Part shown: positions 54,420 through 64,000 of the stretch, piece after piece
Layout: each line of letters starts with the position of its first letter
Numbering within the stretch: the first letter of the stretch is position 1
Assembly: GCF_905171765.1 (NCBI RefSeq)
Contig: NC_053390.1
Location: forward strand, 589,924,293-589,988,292
Direction of reading: 5' to 3'
DNA length: 64,000 bases
DNA from: Bufo bufo
Lineage: Eukaryota; Chordata; Amphibia; Anura; Bufonidae
Position numbers and translations under genes: made by a program
Notes under the pieces: generated by a model
The model's input: the letters and a program-made list of their open reading frames with translations, nothing else
Database searches by the model: none
Told to the model about the DNA's origin: nothing

Positions 54420-55520
54420 TAAATTATACATATTAGGTATCGCCATGTCCATATCATCTGGCTCTATAATCATATCACATGACCTAACCCCTCAGATGAA
54501 CACCGTAAAAAAATAAAAAATAAAACTGTGCTAAATAAACAATTTTTTGTCACCTTACATCACAAAAAGTACAACAGCAAGTGATCAAAAAGGCGTTTGC
54601 CCACCAAAATAGTACCAATCTAACCGTCACCTCATCCCGCAAAAAATTAGCCCCTACCTAAGACAATCGCCCAAAAAATAAAAAAACTATGGCTCAGAAT
54701 ATGGAGACACTAAAACATCATTTTTTTTGTTTTAAAAAAGCTGTTAATATGTAAAACTTATATAAATTAAAAAAAAGTATACATATTAGGTATCGCCACG
54801 TCCGTATCGACCGGCTATATAAAAATATTACATGACCTAACCCCTGAGATGAACACCATAAAAATAAAAACTGTGCTAAATAAACCATTTTTTGTCACCT
54901 TACATCACAAAAAGTGTAATAGCAAGCGATCAACAAGTCACACGCACCCCAAAATAGTGCCAATAAAACCGTCATCTCATCCCGCAAAAATCATACCCTA
55001 CCCAAGGTAATCGCCCAAAAACTGAAAAAATTATGGCTCTCAGACTATGGAAACACTAAAACTTTTTTTTTTGCTTCAAAAATGAAATCATTGTGTAAAA
55101 CTTACATAAATAAAAAGAAAGCATACATATTAGGTATCGAAGCGTCCGTAATAACTTGCTCTATAATAATATCACATGACCTAACCCCTCAGGCGAATAT
55201 CGTAAAAAAATAAAAATAAAAACGGTGTAAAAAAAGCCTTTTTTTGTCACCTTACATCACAAAAAGTGTAATAGCAAGCGATCAAAAAGTCACACGCACC
55301 CCAAAATAGTGCCAAAAAACCCGTCATCTCATCCTGCAAAAATCATACCCTACCCAAGGTAATCGCCCAAAAACTGAAAAAATTATGGCTCTCAGACTAT
55401 GGAAACACTAAAACATATTTTTTTGCTTCAAAAATGAAATCATTGTGTAAAACTTACATAAATAAAAAAAAGTATACATATTAGGTATCGCAGCGTCAGT
55501 GACAACCTGGTCTATAAAAA
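54420..55520. repeat. About 350-bp internal repeat, 3-4 copies
   Basis: TATACATATTAGGTATCG recurs near 54425, 54779, 55122 and 55473. Each is followed by CACATGACCTAACCCCTCAG, then TTTTTTGTCACCTTACATCA and CACAAAAAGTGTAATAGCAA. Spacings are about 354, 343 and 352 bp. Confidence 0.88.
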
Positions 55521-55689
55521 TATCACATGATCTAACCTGTCAGACGAATGTTGTAAATAACAAAAAATTTAAACGGTGCCAAAACAGCTATTTCTTGTTA
55601 CCTTGCCTGACAAAAAGTATAATATAGAGCAACCAAAAATCATATGTACCCTAAACTAGTACCAACAATACTGCCACCCTATCCCGTAG

Positions 55690-56480
55690 TTTCTAAAATG
55701 GGGTAACTTTTTTGGAGTTTCTACTCTAGGGGGGCATCAGGGGGGCTTCAAATGGGACATGGTGTCAAAAAAAACAGTCTAGCAAAACCTGCCTTCCAAA
55801 AACCGTATGGCATTCCTTTCCTTCTGCCCGTACAGTGATTTACGACCACATATGGGGTGTTTCTGTAAACTACAGAATCGGGCCATAAATATTGAGTTTG
55901 ATTTGGCTGTTAACCTTTGCTTTGTAACTGGAAAAAAATTATTAAAATGGAAAATCTGCCAAAAAAGTAAAATTTTGAAATTGGATCTCTATTTTCCATT
56001 AATTCTTGTGGAACACCTAAAGGGTTAATGACGTTTGTAAAATCAGTTTTGAATACCTTGAGGGGTGTAGTTTCTTAGATGGGGTCACTTTTATGGAGTT
56101 TCTACTCTAGGGGTGCATCAGGGGGGCTTCAAATGGGACATAGTGTAAAAAAAAAGTCTAGCAAAACCTGCCTTCCAAAAACCGTATGGCATTCCTTTCC
56201 TTCTCCACCCTGCCTTGTGCCTGTACAGCGGTTTACGACCACATATGGGGTGTTTCTGTAAACTACAGAATCAGGGCCATAAATATTGAGTTTGGTTTGG
56301 CTGTTAACCCTTGCTTTGTAACTGGAAAAAAATTATTAAAATGGAAAATCTGCCAGCAATGTGAAATTTTGAAATTGTATCTCTATTTTCCATTAATTCT
56401 TGTGGAACACCTAAAGGGTTAACAAAGTTTGTAAAATCAGTTTTGAATACCTTGAGGGGTGTAGTTTATAGAATGGGGTC
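55690..56480. repeat. About 380-bp internal repeat, 2 copies
   Basis: GGGGTAACTTTTTTGGAG to ACCTTGAGGGGTGTAGTTT occurs twice, with TATGGCATTCCTTTCCTTCT near 55806 and 56186 and AACACCTAAAGGGTTAA near 56011 and 56405. The copies differ by small indels. Confidence 0.88.
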
Positions 56481-56981
56481 ATTTTGGGGTGGTTTCTATT
56501 ATGTTAGCCTTGCAAAGTGACTTCAGACCTGAACTGGTCCCTAAAAATGGTGTTTTTGAAAATTTCTGATAAATTTCAAGATTTGCTTCTAAACTTCTAA
56601 GCCTTGTAACATCCCCAAAAAATAAAAGATCATTCCCAAAATGATCCAAACATGAGGTAGACATATGGGGAATGTAAAGTAATAACTATTTTTGGAGGTA
56701 TTACTATCTATTATAGAAGTAGAGAAATTGAAACTTGTAAATTTGCAATTCTTTTTTTTTTTTTTTGTAAATTTGGTATTTATTAAAAAATTTAATTATT
56801 TTTTTTTGGACTTCATTTTACCAGTGTCATGAAGTACAATATGTGATGAAAAAACAGTCTCAGAATGGCCTGGATAAGTCAAAGCATTTTAAAGTTATCA
56901 GCACTTAAAGTGACACTGGTCAGATTTGCAAAAAATGGCCAAGTCCTTAGGTGAAATAGGGCTGAGTCCTTAAGGGGTTAA

Positions 56982-57215
56982 AGGGACACTACCATCAAAT
57001 GCTTTTATCTAATATTATCGGCCTATATGTGAATATGCTATGCATATATATATATATATATATATGTAATTTTTTAATTCTGCTTCCTGTCCTGGCTGTT
57101 GAACTTCTCCTTTGTTTGGACTTTTAGCATGGCAAACTGTCTCGTTTGCTCTCAGTCAGCAATGAAAAACAAATATTTTTTTTTTTTAATTCACCTTTCT
57201 GATGGAAGTGTCCCT
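56982..57215. mobile_element. T2-like MITE abutting the piggyBac-like element
   Basis: AGGGACACTACCATCAAA and CTGATGGAAGTGTCCCT are the termini. The left TTAA (56978-56981) is the same four bases that close the element at 53748; the right flank is TTTATA. An (AT)n tract lies at 57043-57065. Confidence 0.65.
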
Positions 57216-57473
57216 TTATAGGAACACTCCAGAAAAATCAATGCATCGGGTTATGTAAATAGCAGAACCTGAGGGGGCAGAGAATTCTATTTTAACCACT
57301 TCCCATCTGGGCCATTTGCCCCCTTCCTAATTTAGCAAATCTGACATATCTCACTTTATGTGGTAATAACTTTGGAACGCTTTTACTTATCCAAGCCATT
57401 CAGAGATTGTTTTCTCGTGACACATTGTACTTCATGATAGTCATAAATTTGATTTCACCTTTAGGCCTCATGC

Positions 57474-57907
57474 ACACGACAGTATTTTTTCATGGTCCGC
57501 AAAACAGGGTTCCGTTGTTCCGTTTCCGTTTTTTTTTCCGTGTGTCTTCCTTGATTTTTGGAGGATCACCAGACATAAAAAGTGAAAAAAAAATCTAAGT
57601 CAAGTTTGCCTTGAAAATGATAGGAAAAAAACGGATACGGATCATTGACGCGGATGACAATCTTGTGTGCCTCCGTGTTTTTTCACGGACCCATTGACTT
57701 GAATGGGTCCGCGAACCGTTGTCCATGGAAAAAATAGGACAGGTCATATTTTTTTCACGGACTGGAAACACGAATCACGGACACGGATGACAAACGGTGC
57801 ATTTTCCGAGTTTTCAACGGACCCATTGAAAGTCAATGGGTCCGCAGAAAATCACGGAAAACGGGACAACGGATACGGAACCCAACAACGGTCGTGTGCA
57901 TGAGACC
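57474..57907. mobile_element. Harbinger-like MITE
   Basis: GGCCTCATGCACACGACAG and GTCGTGTGCATGAGACC are the ends, with TTA before and TAA after. Internal palindromes ACCCATTGACTTGAATGGGT (57689) and ACCCATTGAAAGTCAATGGG (57821), each in a GGTCCGC context, are present. Confidence 0.8.
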
Positions 57908-58129
57908 TAATTTAGGAAAAAATCCCAAATTTACCCAAAATTTGGAAAAATTAGCAATTTTCTAAATTTCTATTTCTCTGCTTTTAAAACAGAAAGTGAT
58001 ACCTCACAAAATATTTATTACTTAACATTCCCCATATGTCTACTTTATGTTGGTATCATTTTGGAAATGTCATTTTATTTTATTAGGACGTTAGAAGGCT
58101 TAGAATTTTAGAAGCAATTCTACTAATGT

Positions 58130-58495
58130 GTTGTAATTGTCCATATTGCTTCCTTTGCTGGCTGGACTCATTTTTCCAACACATTATACACTGCTTGTTT
58201 CCATGGTTACTACCACCCTGCAGTCCATCAGTGGTGGTTGGGCTTGCACACTATAGGAAAAAGCACTAGCCTATGTGTGCTCCCACGGTCCCAGCCACCA
58301 GAAAGGCCAGCACTTTTTCCTACAATCCATCAGTGTTGGTCGTAACCATGCAAACGAGCAGTGTATGATGTGATGGAAAAATTAATCCAGCCAGCGAAGG
58401 AAGCAATATGGACAATCACTATACATTAGTAAGTGGCTGGTTTTAACTTTCTCTACATGATAAATGCTATTTGCTGATGTGCGACACCCCCTTTT
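58130..58495. mobile_element. T2-like foldback MITE related to 47914 (left end lost)
   Basis: TTGCTTCCTTTGCTGGCTGG, GGAAAAAGCACTAGCC and CCAGCCAGCGAAGGAAGC reproduce the arms of the 47914 element. The right end is GACACCCCCTTTTAAGG. The left terminus is missing. Confidence 0.7.
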
Positions 58496-58616
58496 AAGGT
58501 GGAAATTCTTGTATAGGTTATTATTATTATTGCAATTGTCATTATTTGAGAGATCACAGTAAATGCTGATAATGTGTTTGTGTCAGTATTCTTGCCTACA
58601 GGCATATATCACTTAA

Positions 58617-59158
58617 ATGGAGTCTGTCACCACTATATGACCATATACAGCACTTACATGGCGCTGTAGCACACCTATACATGATTCTAATGGTACCTTT
58701 GTTATATTCTTTAGACATCCAGAAGCAGGAAAAACGTTTCATCCCTAGGTCCGGCCGAGATCCCGCGCCTGCGCACTGCTTCGCCGGGCCATGCACACCC
58801 CAATGCCCATTTTGGGTACGGCATCAATTCAACTAATGCGCATGCGCCAGCCGGCGAAGCAGTGCGCAGGCACGGGATCTCAGCCGGACCTAGGGATGAT
58901 ACAAGGGAATAGGAGGGCGGGCAAAGGAAGAGACTGGGGGAGGAGTAACGGTTAAAAAGGCAGAGCAGCCTGGGCACCTACTCACTGAACGCCGCCCCTG
59001 GGCACTTGCGAGTGCTCATTTGCATATGAAATAAACGTTGTTTTTCCTGCTTCTGGATGTCTAAAGAATATAACAAAGGTACCATTAGAATCCTGTATAG
59101 GTGTGCTACAGCGCCATGTAAGTGCTGTATATGGTCATATAGTGGTGACAGACTCCCT
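58617..59158. mobile_element. TTAA-flanked foldback MITE with about 135-bp arms
   Basis: ATGGAGTCTGTCACCACTAT and ATAGTGGTGACAGACTCCCT are flanked by TTAA (58613-58616, 59159-59162). The arms match through ACATGGCGCTGTAGCACACC and ATTCTTTAGACATCCAGAAG. The middle has a second pair, CTGCGCACTGCTTCGCCGG and GCGAAGCAGTGCGCAGGC, with CTAGGTCCGGC words. Confidence 0.88.
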
Positions 59159-59162
59159 TTAA

Positions 59163-59940
59163 GGTTTTCATGATTCATAAAAAAAATTCCAGTTTGTCCA
59201 TAGCAAACATTAAGGTGACTGTGATTTTGAAAAAGTTGTCGAGAAAGAAAAAATGTTAGACCCATGTACTGTATGTAACTGTTACTGTTCAGTTCTGTAC
59301 TGTAAACCACAGACACGTTGTTCTGGCTCGCAGGTTGTCAGATCGGGTTAAAACAGCAGTAAATAGCCAAGAGGAGGAACTGAATGGAAGCCAGGTATGA
59401 GCTTGCATCAGCCAGAAACAGCCAGGAACTCCAGCACAGCACTGACCTAGTTTATGTCTTAATTCTTTGTTACGGAGATCTAACTAGTTCAGAAATGTTT
59501 GCAGTCAAATGCTAATTAACTATGACGGTAGACTGAAGAACATCTAATGAGGCCTGACCCAAACTTCTAAATGTATTAATAAGACGTCGAACCTAGGGAA
59601 TACTGCCTTTCCTTATACAGCGTTGAAAGGTGAAATACTGCAGACATTTATTTGGTGAAAAGTGGCCGTAGATATTTTTGCTTGCAGGCAGCTCTATAAT
59701 TGAGTCCTGTCTAGGGTCATGTATCAATGGCATATAATACATTCATTTTTATTGCAGTGCCTCTTAAAATGGCTGTCTGTGACATATTGTCAAAATATTG
59801 ACTACCCTTCTATAAAAATTCTAAATTGTACATGGATAAAATTCTAAATTGTACATGGAGAAAAATCACAATACGTTATGGTAAAGTACTGGAGGGGGTG
59901 TATTGAGGGATGGGATTAATTTTTTTTACAACAGGTTCCC
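59163..59940. other. No gene recognised
   Basis: Unique-looking DNA. TAAAATTCTAAATTGTACATGG is tandemly duplicated near 59815-59860. No motif of coding value is found. Confidence 0.35.
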
Positions 59941-59944
59941 TACT

Positions 59945-60130
59945 CAACGGCGGACATGCATTGTCACAACACATGTTTACATATACATACACCATACATA
60001 TGCAACACACATAAACATAAATACACCATATATACAATGCACACAATCCACCCAACTTTTAAAAAGCCTAAGGAGCTAAACTATGGAAGCGCTCACCTCC
60101 AGCTGCTGCTGTAATTTTAACAACCGGATC
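59945..60130. repeat. Dispersed repeat, inverted copy of 30925-31160
   Basis: It contains CAACACATGTTTACATATAC, CACACATAAACATAAATACACC and CCAACTTTTAAAAAGCCTAAG, the complements of the words at 31035-31150 in mirrored order. Confidence 0.6.
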
Positions 60131-60419
60131 TGGAGAACCTGAGGGAACTGGCTGAACCCATGTCTGGGTGTATCTTTCACCCAGATTGCTCAGATGGGGG
60201 AGGTAAAAAAAATCCAGGAAACCTGATTCGTTACAGCAAAATGTAGTTTGCCGAGGCACTTTCGTTTGAAGTATTTCATGGACCTGGATTCTTATGGAAT
60301 GGTTGGTAGAGGGACCTTCCATTCCCTCCCTCCCAGTACAGCACTGTTCCCTAGCCAGAGGCAGACCCAGGTGTAGCTGATGGGCTTATGTGGGGAGAAA
60401 GACAGGGCCGAAAGCCTTA

Positions 60420-61238
60420 GGGCTCGTTCACACGAAGGTTTTTTGCGTTACATATACGGGCCGTTTTTTGCATTCCGTATAAGGTCCGTATATGGAATCA
60501 TTCATTTCAATGGTTCCGCGGAAAAACGGAATGTACTCCGTATGCATTCTGTTTCCGTTTTTCCGTTCTTCCGTTCTGTTCAAAGATAGAACATGTCCTA
60601 TTATTTCCCGCAAATCACGTTCCATGGCTCCATTCAAGTCAATGGGTCCGCAAAAAAACGTCTTGTATATGTCTTTCATATCCATATCCGTTCCGTTTTT
60701 GCGGAACCATCTATTGAAAATGTTATGCCCAGCCCAATTTTTTCTATGTAATTACTGTATACTGTATATGCCATACGGATAAACAGAATGGAAAAACGGA
60801 ATGGAACCAGAAACACTACTGAAAAAAAAAAAAAGAAAAACAGATCCGGGAAAAACGGCCCGCAAAACACTGAAAAAGCCATATGGTCGTGTGAAGTCCG
60901 TGTCGGTACTGTGGACCGCAAATTGCGGTCCGCAATGCACGGGCACCGTGCGTGGGGCAGCCGCATGGGGATAGTGGAACCATTCACTTGAATGGGTCTG
61001 CGATCCCTCTGTTCCGCAAAAAGATAGAGCATGTTCTATCTTTTTTTAGTGCGGAGGCACGGAACCCCAGTGCTTCCGTATTGTTCCGTGCTTCCGTTCT
61101 GCATCTACGCATTTGCGGACCCATTGAAGTGAATGCCGTGAATGCGGAATGCACACGGAACGGTGCCCGTGTATTGCGGATCCGCAAATGGGGTCCACAA
61201 TACGGCAACGGGCATCAAACGTTCGTGTGAACGAGCCC
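60420..61238. mobile_element. Harbinger-like MITE (819 bp), TTA duplication
   Basis: GGGCTCGTTCACACGAAGG and CGTTCGTGTGAACGAGCCC are flanked by TTA (60417-60419, 61239-61241). The left half (60460-60800) closely matches the element at 29745. The right half has a different repeat of GGACCGCAAATTGCGGTCCGC and CCATTCACTTGAATGGG. It may be a fusion of two related elements. Confidence 0.82.
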
Positions 61239-61241
61239 TTA

Positions 61242-63950
61242 TTCTGGGTCATAGCCTGGAACCTGCAAGTTGTCTGCTGTATAAGCCTGATCTACTGTGT
61301 GACTGAGAACATAGGTGAGGAAAGCATTCTGTTTAGTTAGCGCTCAGACGGGCAAGGAATTTTGTTTTGTTGTTTAAGTTCTGTTTTGTGCCTTGGATCC
61401 ACTCAAGTGATTGTTTAACTTGGAAGGAAAAAAATAAAGCTTTACATGGCCTTTTAAATGGCTGAATCTTGTGAAATCTGCCATCGCCGACCCCATTAGC
61501 ACACGGACCTGCGACGATATTCACAATATATTAATAAATATGTGAAACTCATGTATTTGCATTGTTAGAAATTAATTTATATATGTGACCAGAAAAATGC
61601 TAAATAGGTGTGCTGTCAACATGGACGGATGTGTAAGTGTATAATTATAGTTATTAGGAGAATCACTTAGACAAAGCAGTCAAAATTATGACTAAAATAT
61701 CTGCTTAAAGGCGCGGTTTAAAGTTTTCCTTTGTTCTGCCTCTCTATTAGGATGGGACCTGCATTCTTGGGAAGGTGGGGGTCCCGGCAGTCAGAACCCC
61801 ACTGATTACTTAGTTGGACAATATTTTTGGCCAATATCTGATGACCTGAATGACATGTGATAGAGGCCTATATACGGTATTAAAACAACGGACTGCACTT
61901 CTCCTTTAAGAGTCAGATGCACATATCAGTCTGGACATTTATAACCTCTGATTTAGAGCCGTGTAACTGGAATTTAACTATGTTTATTCTTTTATATACA
62001 TTGCTGCTTTTTGTCTTTCAGCATAAATGTACAATTTTTTTCTTGACATCCAGGTTTATATACATGAATATAATCATAGCATAATTCAATTTCTATATTC
62101 AAACATGGATTTCTATTGGCTTGCCCAAGTTATTTAGAAAAGTCAACCAAGGCCGAATTTATCTTAAAATAATGAAATAACATATACTCACCTATTTCAC
62201 CCTCCCGCTACTTCCAGCGCTGCTGCTCTGATCGTTCCCCATATTACATCATCTAGGCTGATGTATCCACATACCCCAGACAGTGCTGCAGCCAATCACT
62301 GGCCTCAGCTGTATACAGCACAGTGTGGCCAGTGACTGCAGCGGTCATGTGCCATTCACCTCCGCATCATTGCTGCGGCCTTCTACATAAACATCATGAG
62401 GAGGACTGGAGCTGTGGCAATGAAAAAGGCAGGGGAGTAATATATAATTATTTTATGACATTTAGTGGTTTTTAGGATGTTTTTAATTAAGTTTGACGAC
62501 CTCTTCAAATCTCTTCTTGCTTTACAGCACCAAATGCTGGGTGGGATCACCGAACTAACAGCATCATAGGTCATAGTTTGGGTGATCGAATTTGCTCCTT
62601 TATTACGCTCGTGTGAAATTAGCTTCATTTGAATAATAATCAGGTGCTTCCCTGCATCAGCAGAATAAAAGTGCCTATTCAGCAACCTGAATGTCTGCCT
62701 GCTCACTGCAGCAGTTTCAGTTATTGTTCCATTCACAGAATACAGACTGCTGCAGACAGCACCTTCAGGGAACATGGCACATTTCTTCTTCTTGTATAGT
62801 AATTCAAGTAGTTTGTTTGTAGGTAATTGCTGGCAATGCCGTTCCCTATTGTAAAGTATGCTTCCTAGGTGGAGATTTCCCTTTAACACCTCGTGATAAC
62901 CAGGGGTAGCTGCCTTTTCACAGCTCTCCTGAATTCTATGAGGCTGTGAAAAATTCTGACCACATAATTTCACTCTATATACCCTTTGTACATCTAGCCT
63001 TTACAAATATGTGCGCCCACATAGTGTACCCACTGGACCCACATACATTTGGTACAGACTTCATTTCTATCTAAGAATGTAATCCTTGAAAGCTTTGAAT
63101 AGGGATATTCACACTGTACAAGCAAGGGTGTTGATATGCAGCCATTAAAATCTTTCTGTGCTGCGAGGGTGGGGCACGAGCAACTCAAGTACACTGTGTT
63201 CTTTTTCCTGCCACTAGAACAGGCTTCTCACGAGCTATGCTAAGCCGCTCCATTATTACTATCTGCAAAGGTAAAACAATTGTGGTCACTAGTTTGTGAC
63301 ATTCCATTGTTATACCGCACGTGCATCTACTGTACATTCCACTGTGTACAATAAGCAGGTATTCCTCTGTAATATTATCTGTTCTTATTACCAAACCTGT
63401 GTGTTACGTCTTGTTGACACTAATCACGCCGAGTTACGTAACTGAGCTAAAACCAAGTCAATATGAGAACCTGTGTAAGGATAAACTATTCCTTCTGATG
63501 CCTCTAAGTTGTGTGTATAGGAATATTGTGATGTAAAGTGTATCAAAGGTAGAAAAATAATGACAGAGTACCAGATTCGGCTGTATTCACACCAGAATTT
63601 CCTCTGCTAGAGGAGCAGAACAACACAAAATAACAGAAGTGCTGGATTCGGCACATAACGGACCTGAAAGGAGCTGAACAGACCCCATTGACTATAATAA
63701 GGCCCATTCAGATTCTGTTTGGGAAGCTGCATTTTTACTAGAAAAAAAAGATCTGCGTGCCAGACTTTTTTTTTGCCTGGTCCTTTTGATGGAATTCCCA
63801 AATGGAGCCTCCAATGCGGATGTGAACAAGCCTTTCTGCAGATTAAGGATATGTTCACCCAGCTAAAATCTGCCTCTCATTCAGCAGCAGAACACACCCG
63901 GAAATCCACATTGAATTTCGTGTTAAAAACTCCACCTTGTGCACACAGTG
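61242..63950. other. Largest stretch without recognised elements
   Basis: The DNA is mostly unique-looking. 61700-61915 has a TTTAAAG to CTCCTTTAAG layout like a decayed TTAA MITE (GGTCCCGGCAGTCAGAACCCC). 62173-62400 resembles the segment at 38590 (ACTCACCT...). A 196-codon open frame on the minus strand (62383-62973) has no recognised domain, no splice support and ordinary composition, so I do not call it a gene. Confidence 0.4.
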
Positions 63951-63953
63951 TAA

Positions 63954-64000
63954 GGCCGAATGCACACGGTCGTGTTCTGCGGCTGAGACCGGTCCGTGGT
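63954..64000. mobile_element. Harbinger-like MITE, left end, cut by the window edge
   Basis: GGCCGAATGCACACGGTCGT follows TAA (63951-63953) and continues TTCTGCGG, as in the other members. The rest is outside the window. Confidence 0.6.

Larger units (their letters stand above)
53748..56977. mobile_element. 3.2-kb TTAA-flanked piggyBac-like nonautonomous element
   Basis: Termini CCCCTTAAGGACTTAGG and TGAGTCCTTAAGGGG are flanked by TTAA (53744-53747, 56978-56981). Sub-terminal inverted words (GCCGAGTCCTTAAGG / GGCCAAGTCCTTAGG) are present. The left third is CpG-rich with hairpins (CGCATCGGCGATCGC; TATTACTCATACAGC / GCTGTATGAGTAATA). The rest is A/T-rich and internally repeated. The TTAA plus CCC start suggests piggyBac; no transposase is visible, so the class is inference. 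Confidence 0.75.

Noticed and set aside
25550..58120. Exons of neighbouring genes such as MYOZ2, expected near USP53 in other vertebrates
   Set aside because: I compared remembered features of such proteins with the translated frames and saw no match; none is claimed.
62383..62973. 196-codon minus-strand frame as a gene
   Set aside because: No recognisable domain, no splice or codon evidence; A/T-rich intergenic DNA.

Overview
The window looks like vertebrate, very probably anuran amphibian, nuclear DNA. The evidence is one exon recognisable as vertebrate USP53 (minus strand, ATG at 5751) and a dense set of transposable elements of kinds common in frog genomes: TTAA-flanked T2/kolobok-like MITEs, TTA/TAA-flanked Harbinger-like MITEs, hAT MITEs with 8-bp duplications, L2/CR1-type LINEs, and DIRS/Ngaro tyrosine-recombinase retroelements. 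Species assignment is inference. I see no rRNA, tRNA or CRISPR, and apart from USP53 no other host protein-coding gene that I can support.

Layout. 1-5604 is the start of USP53 intron 1 (gene read right to left). It holds a 73-bp minisatellite (about 15 copies), a poly-C/CAGGTATGTACC zone and a 42-bp minisatellite (about 29 copies). 5605-5751 is the first coding exon (49 codons, ending at a GTGAGC donor). 5752-6240 is its probable 5'UTR/promoter, followed directly upstream by a 50-bp array (about 35 copies). 8-13 kb holds nested hAT/T2 MITEs and a 34-bp array split by a 5'-truncated LINE. 13.15-18.65 kb is a second copy of the 0.17-5.7 kb segment. It includes a partial USP53 exon and has been expanded by a decayed Ngaro-like element (tyrosine recombinase plus SGNH-hydrolase remnants) and other insertions. 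The exon copy is split by a nest of insertions: a palindromic MITE, a nearly intact DIRS retrotransposon (18811-24100) and 0.9 kb of unassigned DNA.

From 25 to 64 kb the sequence is intergenic and mobile-element rich. It contains an L2 inserted in a T2 MITE; a 109-bp array inside another TTAA element; a Tc1 relic; a mariner-type element (36070-37723) with an uninterrupted 352-aa transposase that has lost two of three catalytic acidic residues; satellites at 38-39.7 kb and 42 kb; a 2.5-kb foldback element with 747-bp arms (50337-52892) inside an L2 tail; a 3.2-kb piggyBac-like TTAA element (53748-56977); and several Harbinger-like MITEs sharing internal palindromic modules.

Functionally, the only host gene is the 5' end of USP53. 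The other recognisable proteins belong to transposable elements: DIRS Gag, RT-RNase H and recombinase acting together, the mariner transposase, and decayed LINE, Tc1 and Ngaro proteins. I found no convincing new defence, toxin or regulatory system. The most interesting points are the split exon duplication, a reading frame running from the USP53 exon through the retained intron repeats, the catalytically altered but intact mariner transposase, and the structure of the DIRS, Ngaro-like and foldback elements.
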